From: Treponema sp. | GTDB lineage: Bacteria > Spirochaetota > Spirochaetia > Treponematales > Breznakiellaceae | DNA length: 8,340 nucleotides | Direction: 5' to 3' | NCBI GenBank assembly: GCA_031254795.1 | Contig: JAIRTS010000228.1 | Location: 1 to 8,340 of the forward strand | The notes under the pieces: model-generated | Told to the model about the DNA's origin: nothing | What the model saw: the letters and a program-made list of their open reading frames with translations, nothing else | Database searches by the model: none | Position numbers and translations under genes: made by a program | Part shown: positions 1 to 5,406 of the stretch, piece by piece | How positions within the stretch are numbered: position 1 is the first letter of the stretch | Layout: every line of letters starts with the position of its first letter

Positions 1-2256
1 CCAATGCGCAATCAAAAGTTTCAACCGGTCATACACATTAAGCTCGTCGTCAAGAACCGCCTCGGCGAAAATAGCCTGCGCCATCGGATTCACTGTCTCA
101 GGCAATTCCAGAATCCAGCGAGAAAATGGCTCCGGCTTCTTTTCCTGCATAAACGCCTTCACCGCGGGCAGCAGGGCTTTCGCGTGGCGGGTTTCTTCCG
201 CGAGCTTCGCGTCTTTCTTCAAAGACGCGCCTATTTTCAGGAGCCAACCCTTGTGTACGTCCCGATGATATTCCACAGCCGCCTCAGCCTCGTCAATAGC
301 CAGAATGGGGGACAGCGTCTCATCCGCCAGAAATTTAAGCAGCAACGGGTAAAACTGATGCAATCCCAGAATGTCCGCCATCGCAAGCGCCACCCCGTCC
401 CGAAGGTACGGCGGAGGATCGGCGCTGCGCAAAATATCCAGCAACGCCGACAGCGAGCGGGTGGACTTGTATATCCCAAGCGCCTCAACGCCCATGAGTT
501 TAAGCCGGGGATTTTCCGTCTTGACAATGGTATTCTCAATGTGGGGTCTAAACGCGTGATCTTCCATGCGGGCAAGCGCGATAATAGCCTCTCCGGCAAG
601 CATATAGTCTTGCGAGGCCACAAGCTCCCTCAACACCGGAAGCGCCGAAGAACAACCGTGTTTGCCTAAAATACGCGCCGAAATGTACGCCGTCGTGTAC
701 GGATGATTGACCAGATCCTGCATAAGCGCATGTTCGGCCTCTTCGTTCAAAGAAGATAGCGTCTCCATCGCCCGTAAGGCTTCAAGCCGCGTGGAAAGGC
801 GGGGAGATTTCGCTTTGTCCAGCAATCCATTAATCGCAAGTTGAGACGGAGCGTCGTGCAAAGCGTCCAGAATCTCTTCTTCCTCCTGCGAATCGTTGGT
901 CTTGCTCAGTTTGTCAAGCAAGGTGATAGCCCGCAAATCGCGGAAGGAAAATATCACCTCAAGCGCGTTTTTTAACGGAAGCGAGCCAAGCCGCACCAGC
1001 TTTCTTTGCAGAACCAACACGACGCCAATCACAATGATAAGCGCGAGGTACAACAGTTTGAACGCCGCAAACCGTGAAAAGCCAAGTCCTGTAAACGTGT
1101 CCAGAAAAAGACCCGCAATGAAAGAGCCTCCGGATCCGGCGATCCCGAAACAAATGAAGTACACGATCCCCATATCAAGCATATATTTTGCGGGAATAAG
1201 CCCCAGGAAATACGTCTGGACGATGCCCTCCGCGCCAAGAAAGCTAAAATTGAGCATAAAAAGCAGGATTGCCAGAAAGACAACCGCCACAGCCGTGTTC
1301 TCTGTAACGCTTTCCGGCAGAAGCGCAATCGGAAACATGCTCACAAACCCAAGAATCGTGCAAATAATGAAAAGAGGCTTCACGCCAATGCGATCAACCA
1401 AAAACTTTGTCGCAAAGCCAACGGCAAGCTGCCCCAATCCCCCGAACACCGTGTATAACACGATCATGCTGTCGCTCTGCTTGAACACTTCCCGGCAATA
1501 CACAACGGCGAAGATTCGCGCCACGCCCGAAGCGAAAGCGGTCATAAAAAGAATAGCCATGAATTTTCTAAACGGAGCGTCGGCGAAAGATTCTTTGAGC
1601 ATGTCGCCGAAATTCACCCTTTTGGCGTTTTTGTCTATTTCCGGCTCCGGCAGTTTTTCGAGCATAAGCCCGCTTGTCACGCCGCCGGCAATGCCGGCCA
1701 CGATGAGAACCGAGTAGAGGGCGAGCGGCGGATCCTGCCAGAATGACAAAATCATGGCGACGACAAGGTTGGTCAGCATGCCAAGCCCCGCGTTGATTAT
1801 CTGGATAAGGGTCACATAACTCCCCCTATCCGATCCGGAAGCCAGCGCGTTAAGCACCGGGTTATTGCCTATCATGCCAATGCCGCGATTCAGATGGAAA
1901 CAAAACGTACCCAGCACCGTAAGCCCAAGCGCAATGTCCCTATGACCAGCCTGAAACACAAAGGGGGCGACTATAAGAGGCGCCATGCTCAGAGACCGCA
2001 GAATCCACGTCCAGCAATACACCTTCATAATCGACAACAGCCTTGCAAGCATCTTTCCTACCGGAAGAAAAAAATACGCCACATAGACGAATGCGCTGAT
2101 AACGCCGATGACGGTCGAAGAGGCGTCCATCCTCATCGCCAAAATAGTGATCAAACTGCCGGCAAGAAGCGTATAGGAAAAAGCGTTGAAAACATTGAAT
2201 ATATTGTACAATGAACGCGCCTTGCCAAGTCGGTAAGGTGATAGGCTAGCGGACAT
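1..2256 (-). CDS. MFS-type transporter with C-terminal HEAT-repeat domain (3' end beyond window)
   Basis: An open frame of 752 codons runs without a stop from ATG at 2256 to the left edge, so the C-terminus is missing. Residues about 17-417 are strongly hydrophobic and can be laid out as some 12 membrane helices. A loop at about 280-294 has the pattern G-x6-DR-x-G-x-K, typical of major facilitator motif A between helices in the second half of the fold. The matching first-half loop (about 65-78) is degenerate. After a charged linker (about 418-480), residues about 484-645 form roughly five helical pairs of about 31 residues, resembling HEAT/PBS-lyase repeats, predicted to be cytoplasmic. The substrate cannot be read from the sequence. 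The start is 31 bases after the stop of the upstream nuclease gene, which suggests co-transcription; no clear Shine-Dalgarno precedes it. An ATP/ADP-translocase-like carrier was considered, since some of those also carry HEAT repeats, but the DR-x-G-x-K loop favours MFS. Confidence 0.85.
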   Translation of the reverse strand, partial: MSASLSPYRLGKARSLYNIFNVFNAFSYTLLAGSLITILAMRMDASSTVIGVISAFVYVAYFFLPVGKMLARLLSIMKVYCWTWILRSLSMAPLIVAPFVFQAGHRDIALGLTVLGTFCFHLNRGIGMIGNNPVLNALASGSDRGSYVTLIQIINAGLGMLTNLVVAMILSFWQDPPLALYSVLIVAGIAGGVTSGLMLEKLPEPEIDKNAKRVNFGDMLKESFADAPFRKFMAILFMTAFASGVARIFAVVYCREVFKQSDSMIVLYTVFGGLGQLAVGFATKFLVDRIGVKPLFIICTILGFVSMFPIALLPESVTENTAVAVVFLAILLFMLNFSFLGAEGIVQTYFLGLIPAKYMLDMGIVYFICFGIAGSGGSFIAGLFLDTFTGLGFSRFAAFKLLYLALIIVIGVVLVLQRKLVRLGSLPLKNALEVIFSFRDLRAITLLDKLSKTNDSQEEEEILDALHDAPSQLAINGLLDKAKSPRLSTRLEALRAMETLSSLNEEAEHALMQDLVNHPYTTAYISARILGKHGCSSALPVLRELVASQDYMLAGEAIIALARMEDHAFRPHIENTIVKTENPRLKLMGVEALGIYKSTRSLSALLDILRSADPPPYLRDGVALAMADILGLHQFYPLLLKFLADETLSPILAIDEAEAAVEYHRDVHKGWLLKIGASLKKDAKLAEETRHAKALLPAVKAFMQEKKPEPFSRWILELPETVNPMAQAIFAEAVLDDELNVYDRLKLLIAHW

Positions 2257-2287
2257 ATATACAAGATACCGCTTTTGAAGGCGATAT

Positions 2288-3442
2288 TCAAGGCGACAAC
2301 CGCAGCGTCAAAAGCAGCGGCAAATGATCGCTCAGCCCGTTTCCCGTTTTCGGATTATATGACGCCGGATAGCCGTACGCATTGAAGAACGGCTCGGCGT
2401 TTATCACCGAACACGAATCAAAATCCCAGCCTTCGCCGTCAAACAACGGGGCGTTCAAAAGAAAATGATCTATCGTTTCCCACGTGTCACGGTAATGATA
2501 CGATCCGCCTGACAATTCGGACGACCATGGCGAATAAAAAACAGCGGGAGCAAACGTCCAGTCGTCGCCTTCTGAAAAATGCCGCGCAACCGGCGGCTTC
2601 TTCTCGCTTATTACAAGAAAATCCGGACACAGCACGCTACTTGCGGCGCTGCTCGCGTCGCTTCCAGCGCCGCCTGAAACCAATGCGGCGGCGCCCGAAT
2701 CGTCCGGAAGCAGCGCCGTGACAACCTTATTGCCTTGCCGGTAAAATTCATCATAATTTTCATTCAAGTCGCCCATCACAACAACCGGTACGCCGGCGCC
2801 TCCCGCCGCGTCGTCTTCCCGCCGTATGTCCGCCACCCGCCTTGCAATGACGCGGGCAGCCGATCTCCGAATTTCCTCGGTTTCCGCGTCTCCGCCCAGC
2901 TTCGACTTCCAATGGCACAAAAACAGAGCCAGCGGTTTCTCTTCAACCGCAACCCAAACTTCCAATACCGGACGCGGGATAACCGCCCCTTGATTTGAGA
3001 GCGAGTGAACCCTTGTCAGCGTAAACGGGAACCTGCTCAGCGCCCCTATCCCAAGCGACGCGCCCTCGTTATTGCCAAAAAAAGTCCAGTGATACCCATA
3101 GTCTTTGAGATAACCGTTGGCAAGGTCTTCGAGAATCTGAGCTTTTTCCACCTCTATCAACGCGAGAATATCAGGCGTCTCTTCCAAAGAGTCAAGGGCG
3201 TGGGTAATATTGTTCAGCCGGGCAAGGTATTTTTCCCTTGTCCAGCCCGCGCCATCAACATATTCCTCGTATTCGTACCCGTCTTCGGTTCCGTCAAAGA
3301 GAGCCTGTACATTCCACGTCGCCATACGCAAAACGCCCGCCTCCTGTTTTTTTGCGGCGAAATCATCCTGCGGCGCTCCATTGCCGCAGGCGTTGCAACC
3401 TGCGAGAATCAGCGGCGGCAACAAATACATCCATACTTTCAT
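2288..3442 (-). CDS. Endonuclease/exonuclease/phosphatase-family lipoprotein
   Basis: The 384-residue product begins with a short signal peptide ending in the lipobox LAGC, so Cys16 is the likely lipidation site and the protein should be envelope-anchored outside the cytoplasm. The rest shows the motif series of the EEP (DNase I-like, Mg-dependent phosphodiesterase) superfamily in order: WN at 43-44, the metal-binding Glu in IEVE (E97), the His of CHWKSK (H177), GDLNEN with D225 and N227, ETIDH near D325, and the terminal SDH (D372, H373). All catalytic positions appear intact. Whether it cuts DNA, RNA or another phosphoester cannot be decided. The ATG at 3442 is chosen because a strong AAGGAGG lies 4 bases upstream and it yields a proper lipoprotein signal. 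The same frame stays open to 4036, but that extension overlaps another gene and has no protein-like character. It is followed closely by the transporter gene, so a shared transcript is likely. Confidence 0.9.
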   Translation of the reverse strand: MKVWMYLLPPLILAGCNACGNGAPQDDFAAKKQEAGVLRMATWNVQALFDGTEDGYEYEEYVDGAGWTREKYLARLNNITHALDSLEETPDILALIEVEKAQILEDLANGYLKDYGYHWTFFGNNEGASLGIGALSRFPFTLTRVHSLSNQGAVIPRPVLEVWVAVEEKPLALFLCHWKSKLGGDAETEEIRRSAARVIARRVADIRREDDAAGGAGVPVVVMGDLNENYDEFYRQGNKVVTALLPDDSGAAALVSGGAGSDASSAASSVLCPDFLVISEKKPPVARHFSEGDDWTFAPAVFYSPWSSELSGGSYHYRDTWETIDHFLLNAPLFDGEGWDFDSCSVINAEPFFNAYGYPASYNPKTGNGLSDHLPLLLTLRLSP

Positions 3443-3446
3443 CACG

Positions 3447-3453
3447 CCTCCTT
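3447..3453 (-). promoter_or_regulatory. Strong Shine-Dalgarno of the EEP lipoprotein gene
   Basis: AAGGAGG on the minus strand sits 4 bases before the ATG at 3442. It fixes the start within a frame that is open for another 198 codons upstream. Confidence 0.8.
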
Positions 3454-3468
3454 GTATGTGGTACATTG

Positions 3469-3505
3469 GGCTTGTTCGATAACCCGAATGGTTATCGAAC
3501 AAGCC
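3469..3505. repeat. Perfect 16-bp inverted repeat (hairpin)
   Basis: GGCTTGTTCGATAACC (3469-3484) is followed by a 5-base spacer and its exact reverse complement (3490-3505). On the plus strand it is followed by A then six T, which has the look of a rho-independent terminator for plus-strand transcription, although no plus-strand gene precedes it. On the minus strand it lies in the leader of the EEP lipoprotein gene, 17 bases before the Shine-Dalgarno, where no T-run follows; there it could stabilise or attenuate the transcript. It forms the left part of a larger inverted-repeat element ending at 3565. Confidence 0.85.
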
Positions 3506-3565
3506 ATTTTTTAGCGGTTGTTGGCGAACTTTTGGTTCGACAGAAACTAAAGGTTCTGAACAGCC
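3469..3565. repeat. Candidate ~97-bp inverted-repeat element between the two lipoprotein genes
   Basis: The outer ends resemble each other in inverted orientation: GGCTTGTTCGATAACC at the left and, on the other strand from 3565 inwards, GGCTGTTCAGAACC. Inside lie the perfect hairpin at 3469-3505 and a second hairpin at 3526-3556 (12 pairs, two of them G-U when read as plus-strand RNA). The ends resemble those of the inverted-repeat elements at 4313-4388 and 8197-8243. No clear target duplication is visible. Treating it as one element is inference. Confidence 0.4.
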
Positions 3566-3568
3566 TCT

Positions 3569-3574
3569 ATTATA
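3569..3574 (-). promoter_or_regulatory. Possible -10 box (TATAAT) for the EEP lipoprotein gene
   Basis: A perfect TATAAT lies on the minus strand about 130 bases before the EEP lipoprotein start and after the end of the preceding lipoprotein gene. The -35 region at 17-18 bases (GCGACT-like) is poor. If used, the leader would contain both hairpins at 3469-3556. Confidence 0.35.
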
Positions 3575-3624
3575 AAAAGGCGTTGAGATGCGAGTCGCTT
3601 TAAATTCGCGTTGAGTGGAGCGCG

Positions 3625-4029
3625 CTATCTCGCCGTAAGCGCGCTTACGTATCCAGCTCTCACGGTGACTCCCGCGCTGGCATTTGAAAAACCACTGGCG
3701 TTCACATTGGCTTGGCTGCTTCCCGCTCTGATCTTGTAATAATACGTGTGTCCTGCTTCTACCTTCGTGTCCAGATAAGAATTCAAGATGTTTTCCTTCA
3801 CTTCGCTGACATATTCGAAAACACCGTCCGGTTGTTCGGAACGGTACACAAGGTAGTACACCGCTAGACCAACTAGCTTCCATGTCACCCTTATGGCTTC
3901 GGTGTACTGTCCACTCTCTACCACCTGCACGGCGGCTACCTCTGTAGGCGCCGCGAGATTCATCTCCCCTGTACAGCTGAAACATACCGCCGTCAAAACC
4001 AGTATGAGCGACCACCCTAGTCTTTGCAT
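3625..4029 (-). CDS. Small lipoprotein with a fibronectin type III-like domain
   Basis: The 134-residue product starts with MQRLGW, a hydrophobic stretch and Cys19 in the context VCFSC. This is a weak lipobox by enterobacterial rules but acceptable under the looser spirochaetal pattern. Residues about 27-124 look like one fibronectin III fold: an AAPTEVAAVQV opening strand, VTW (W50), YYLVYRS (59-63), the AGHTYYYKIRA strand (92-102) and a closing VTVR. Such domains mediate protein or carbohydrate contacts at cell surfaces; no enzymatic signature is seen. The ATG at 4029 is chosen because AAAGGAG lies 6 bases upstream and the signal begins there. An ATG 17 codons earlier gives a charged, non-signal extension. 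It lies upstream of the EEP lipoprotein gene on the same strand with a 182-base gap. The binding partner is unknown. Confidence 0.8.
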   Translation of the reverse strand: MQRLGWSLILVLTAVCFSCTGEMNLAAPTEVAAVQVVESGQYTEAIRVTWKLVGLAVYYLVYRSEQPDGVFEYVSEVKENILNSYLDTKVEAGHTYYYKIRAGSSQANVNASGFSNASAGVTVRAGYVSALTAR

Positions 4030-4092
4030 AATACACTCCTTTGCTTGCATTGCCGTCTTAATTTTCCAAGCACAGAACAAGCGAACTGCTCT

Positions 4093-4121
4093 TTGTACTT
4101 GTTGGAGAAAAGAAAAATAAT
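4093..4121 (+). promoter_or_regulatory. Possible plus-strand promoter (TTGTAC, 17-base spacer, AATAAT)
   Basis: TTGTAC at 4093-4098 and AATAAT at 4116-4121 are separated by exactly 17 bases. The -35 is weak and the -10 matches five of six. It would start a transcript near 4128 that meets the hairpin and T7 at 4156-4187, about 60 bases later. Confidence 0.25.
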
Positions 4122-4155
4122 ATCATCCACTCCCGTCAATCATCACATCGGCGCG

Positions 4156-4187
4156 CGCGGGCGTCCGCCCTGCGGGAGACTTTTTTT
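4156..4187 (+). terminator. Orphan terminator-like hairpin with T7
   Basis: CGCGGGC (4156-4162) can pair with GCCCTGCG (4167-4174) with one bulged T; alternatively GTCCGC pairs with GCG...GAC, ending directly at TTTTTTT (4181-4187). The second pairing abuts the T-run as in a rho-independent terminator. No plus-strand gene lies upstream, so it either ends a small RNA or is fortuitous. Confidence 0.35.
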
Positions 4188-4281
4188 GTAATGCCGTTTT
4201 CAATGACGACGCGTCCTGTCATGTCGTTATGCTCGTCCATCAGATGAAAATTTTTTAGCGCGCAAATTGCGCTTTCCCTTC

Positions 4282-4310
4282 TTGACGTTTTTGAGTATCT
4301 TTATTATAGT
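4282..4310 (+). promoter_or_regulatory. Probable sigma70-type promoter for the rpmH operon (distal)
   Basis: TTGACG (4282-4287) and TATAGT (4305-4310) are separated by 17 bases, a good match to the vegetative consensus in the correct orientation. Transcription would start near 4317, inside the left arm of the inverted-repeat element, giving an rpmH leader of about 200 bases. Confidence 0.55.
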
Positions 4311-4312
4311 AG

Positions 4313-4388
4313 AGCTTGTTCCAAAATGCAAGCTATATTTGTGCGTTGCGTTTGCGAACGCAACGCGGGTTGGTTTTGGAACAGCTTC
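4313..4388. repeat. 76-bp inverted-repeat (MITE-like) element in the rpmH leader
   Basis: The left end AGCTTGTTCCAAAA (4313-4326) and the right end TTTTGGAACAGCTTC (4374-4388) are inverted copies with one extra T, sharing a perfect 9-base GTTCCAAAA core. Inside is a perfect 10-bp hairpin, GCGTTGCGTT / AACGCAACGC with loop TGCG (4343-4366). AGTAG occurs immediately before (4308-4312) and after (4389-4393), as expected of a 5-bp target duplication. It carries no gene. A structural leader element is the alternative reading. Confidence 0.6.
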
Positions 4389-4409
4389 AGTAGTATCTCA
4401 ATTAGGCGT

Positions 4410-4415
4410 TATAAT
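4410..4415 (+). promoter_or_regulatory. Possible proximal -10 box (TATAAT) for the rpmH operon
   Basis: A perfect TATAAT lies just right of the inverted-repeat element. The best -35 is TTCAGT (4386-4391, 18-base spacer), which is weak and overlaps the element's edge. A start near 4422 would give a leader of about 100 bases. Confidence 0.35.
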
Positions 4416-4437
4416 ATGCAAGACAGAGGTTTCCCCT

Positions 4438-4503
4438 ATGAATGAACCGGTTGCATGTTTGACGGCTTCTCCGTACGTTGAAGTCTTGGGAAAGATTCTA
4501 TAA
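4438..4503 (+). CDS. Possible 21-residue leader peptide upstream of rpmH
   Basis: An ATG at 4438 opens 21 codons ending in TAA at 4501-4503, only 17 bases before the rpmH start. GAGG lies 8 bases before the ATG. The peptide begins MNEPVACLT and ends VLGKIL, with no recognisable family. If translated it could couple translation to rpmH or act as a regulatory leader. It is short enough to be chance. Confidence 0.2.
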   Translation: MNEPVACLTASPYVEVLGKIL

Positions 4504-4520
4504 TATAATAAGGAGGACAC

Positions 4521-4676
4521 ATGAAAAGGACGTATCAGCCCAGTAAGGTTAAGCGCAACCGAAAATTCGGATTTCGGGCAAGGATGAAGACGCGCGGGGG
4601 CAGGCTGGTCTTGAAAAGACGCAGGGCAAAGGGACGGTCAAAACTGACGGTTGCCGATGAGAAAAAACCGTATTAA
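4521..4676 (+). CDS. rpmH: 50S ribosomal protein L34
   Basis: The 51-residue, highly basic product begins [20 protein letters not shown] and continues [19 protein letters not shown], the universal L34 signature. L34 is a small protein of the large ribosomal subunit. The extra C-terminal residues ([11 protein letters not shown]) make it a little longer than the usual 44-47, as in treponemes. AAGGAGG (4510-4516) lies 4 bases before the ATG. It is the first gene of the conserved rpmH-rnpA-yidD-yidC-jag block, and rnpA follows after only 2 bases. Expression is probably driven by the promoters at 4282-4310 and/or 4410-4415. Confidence 0.97.
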   Translation: MKRTYQPSKVKRNRKFGFRARMKTRGGRLVLKRRRAKGRSKLTVADEKKPY

Positions 4677-4678
4677 GC

Positions 4679-5086
4679 GTGAGTGATTCAGGGAATTCAG
4701 AGGCGAGGCGAAAAGAAGAGGATTTGCGGTTCAGGCGGGAATGCCGGCTGAAAAAACGCGAGGAAATCAGGACGGTATTTAAAGAGGGCAGGGTTAGCTC
4801 GTGTTTCGGCGCTAAGTTGTTTGTATTGAAGAATGACGTGGGGCATACTAGGATAGCGTTTACTTTTTCACGTAAATTCGGGAACGCCGTGGAACGGAAC
4901 CGGTGCCGCAGAGTGGGAAGGGAAGCGTACCGTCATTTGCAGTGTGGCATCAAGCAGGGGTTTGATTTGGCGTTGCTGGTGTATCCGGTTGGCAAAGACA
5001 CTTTTTCCGACCGGATGGAACAGTTGCGGCGATTGTTTTCCAGGGCGAACCTGCTTGCGGTGAATGCGTTGGAGGAACGAGGGTGA
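4679..5086 (+). CDS. rnpA: Ribonuclease P protein component
   Basis: This is the protein cofactor that binds the catalytic RNase P RNA and helps it mature the 5' ends of tRNAs. The 135-residue product contains [16 protein letters not shown] (about 23-38), the [17 protein letters not shown] segment (59-75) with the RNR-motif helix [10 protein letters not shown] (76-85), and a C-terminal half that fits the family. The GTG at 4679 lies 2 bases after the rpmH stop and has only a weak purine-rich Shine-Dalgarno, so translation is probably coupled to rpmH. The first 15-20 residues are not conserved in the family; a TTG at 4724 would give a 120-residue protein closer to the usual length. The 3' end overlaps yidD by 4 bases (GTGA). 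Confidence 0.95.
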   Translation: MSDSGNSEARRKEEDLRFRRECRLKKREEIRTVFKEGRVSSCFGAKLFVLKNDVGHTRIAFTFSRKFGNAVERNRCRRVGREAYRHLQCGIKQGFDLALLVYPVGKDTFSDRMEQLRRLFSRANLLAVNALEERG

Positions 5087-5325
5087 GTCGCGCGCGTAGG
5101 ATAGCGAGCGCGCCCTTGCGAAAGGGTGCGCTTCTTTTAATACGGTTTTATCAATATGTAATTTCACCCTATGTTGGACCCTGTTGCCGGTATGTTCCGT
5201 CGTGTTCCGCGTATGCGTTCACGGCGATAGAAAGATATGGTTTCTTCCGCGGCGGTTTCATGGCGCTCAAACGGTTGCTCCGTTGCCATCCTTTTCATGC
5301 GGGCGGCTACGATCCGGTGCCGTGA
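5083..5325 (+). CDS. yidD: Membrane protein insertion efficiency factor YidD
   Basis: The 80-residue product matches the family over its length: [19 protein letters not shown] (19-37), the PSCSAY core (39-44), [11 protein letters not shown] (48-58), and the closing [16 protein letters not shown] (65-80). YidD is a small, inner-membrane-associated protein that assists YidC-dependent membrane insertion. The short N-terminal part is basic and likely amphipathic. The GTG start at 5083 overlaps the rnpA stop as GTGA, implying translational coupling. The usual conserved cysteines (C34, C35, C41, C68) are present. Confidence 0.95.
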   Translation: MSRARRIASAPLRKGALLLIRFYQYVISPYVGPCCRYVPSCSAYAFTAIERYGFFRGGFMALKRLLRCHPFHAGGYDPVP

Positions 5326-5406
5326 GAGTGTTTCTGTGAAACAGGGTGAAGAAGACGCCGGCGCGATGAATTCCTATTAAAAGTTAGATAAAACAAGAGG
5401 CTCTCT

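Larger units (their letters stand above)
4030..4520. other. Intergenic region between the divergent lipoprotein and rpmH operons
   Basis: Roughly 490 bases with no convincing protein gene. From left to right it holds: an AT-rich stretch (4100-4125) with -10-like sequences on both strands; a GC-rich hairpin and T7 (4156-4187); a weak stem ATGACGAC/GTCGTTAT (4203-4210 with 4223-4230); T6 followed by the stem AGCGC/GCGCT (4257-4273); a promoter (4282-4310); an inverted-repeat element (4313-4388); a TATAAT (4410-4415); and a short reading frame (4438-4503). For the leftward lipoprotein gene I see only TATTAT on the minus strand (4117-4122) without a good -35. Confidence 0.7.

Noticed and set aside
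4..1717. Plus-strand open frames across the transporter region
   Set aside because: They are basic, serine/arginine-rich shadows opposite a clear minus-strand membrane-protein gene.
2527..3603. Plus-strand open frames opposite the EEP lipoprotein
   Set aside because: The minus strand carries the full catalytic motif series; the plus-strand translations show no domain, and they have no supporting ribosome sites.
3443..4036. N-terminal extension of the nuclease frame (total 582 codons)
   Set aside because: It overlaps the FN3 lipoprotein gene in another frame, its translation is not protein-like, and the strong Shine-Dalgarno plus lipoprotein signal place the real start at 3442.
4030..4080. 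Longer start for the FN3 lipoprotein at 4080
   Set aside because: The extra 17 residues are charged, would bury the signal peptide, and lack the AAAGGAG that precedes the ATG at 4029.
4257..4273. AGCGC/GCGCT stem next to T6 as a terminator
   Set aside because: The T-run precedes the stem on the plus strand and there is no T-run after it on the minus strand, so neither orientation fits.
4267..4503. 78-residue plus-strand frame in the rpmH leader
   Set aside because: It begins upstream of the promoter and runs through the inverted-repeat element, so it is unlikely to be translated as a whole; only the last 21 codons are kept as a low-confidence leader.
4478..4504. TTGAAG and TATAAT as a promoter for rpmH
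   Set aside because: The spacer is only 15 bases and the start point would fall within the rpmH Shine-Dalgarno, leaving no ribosome site.
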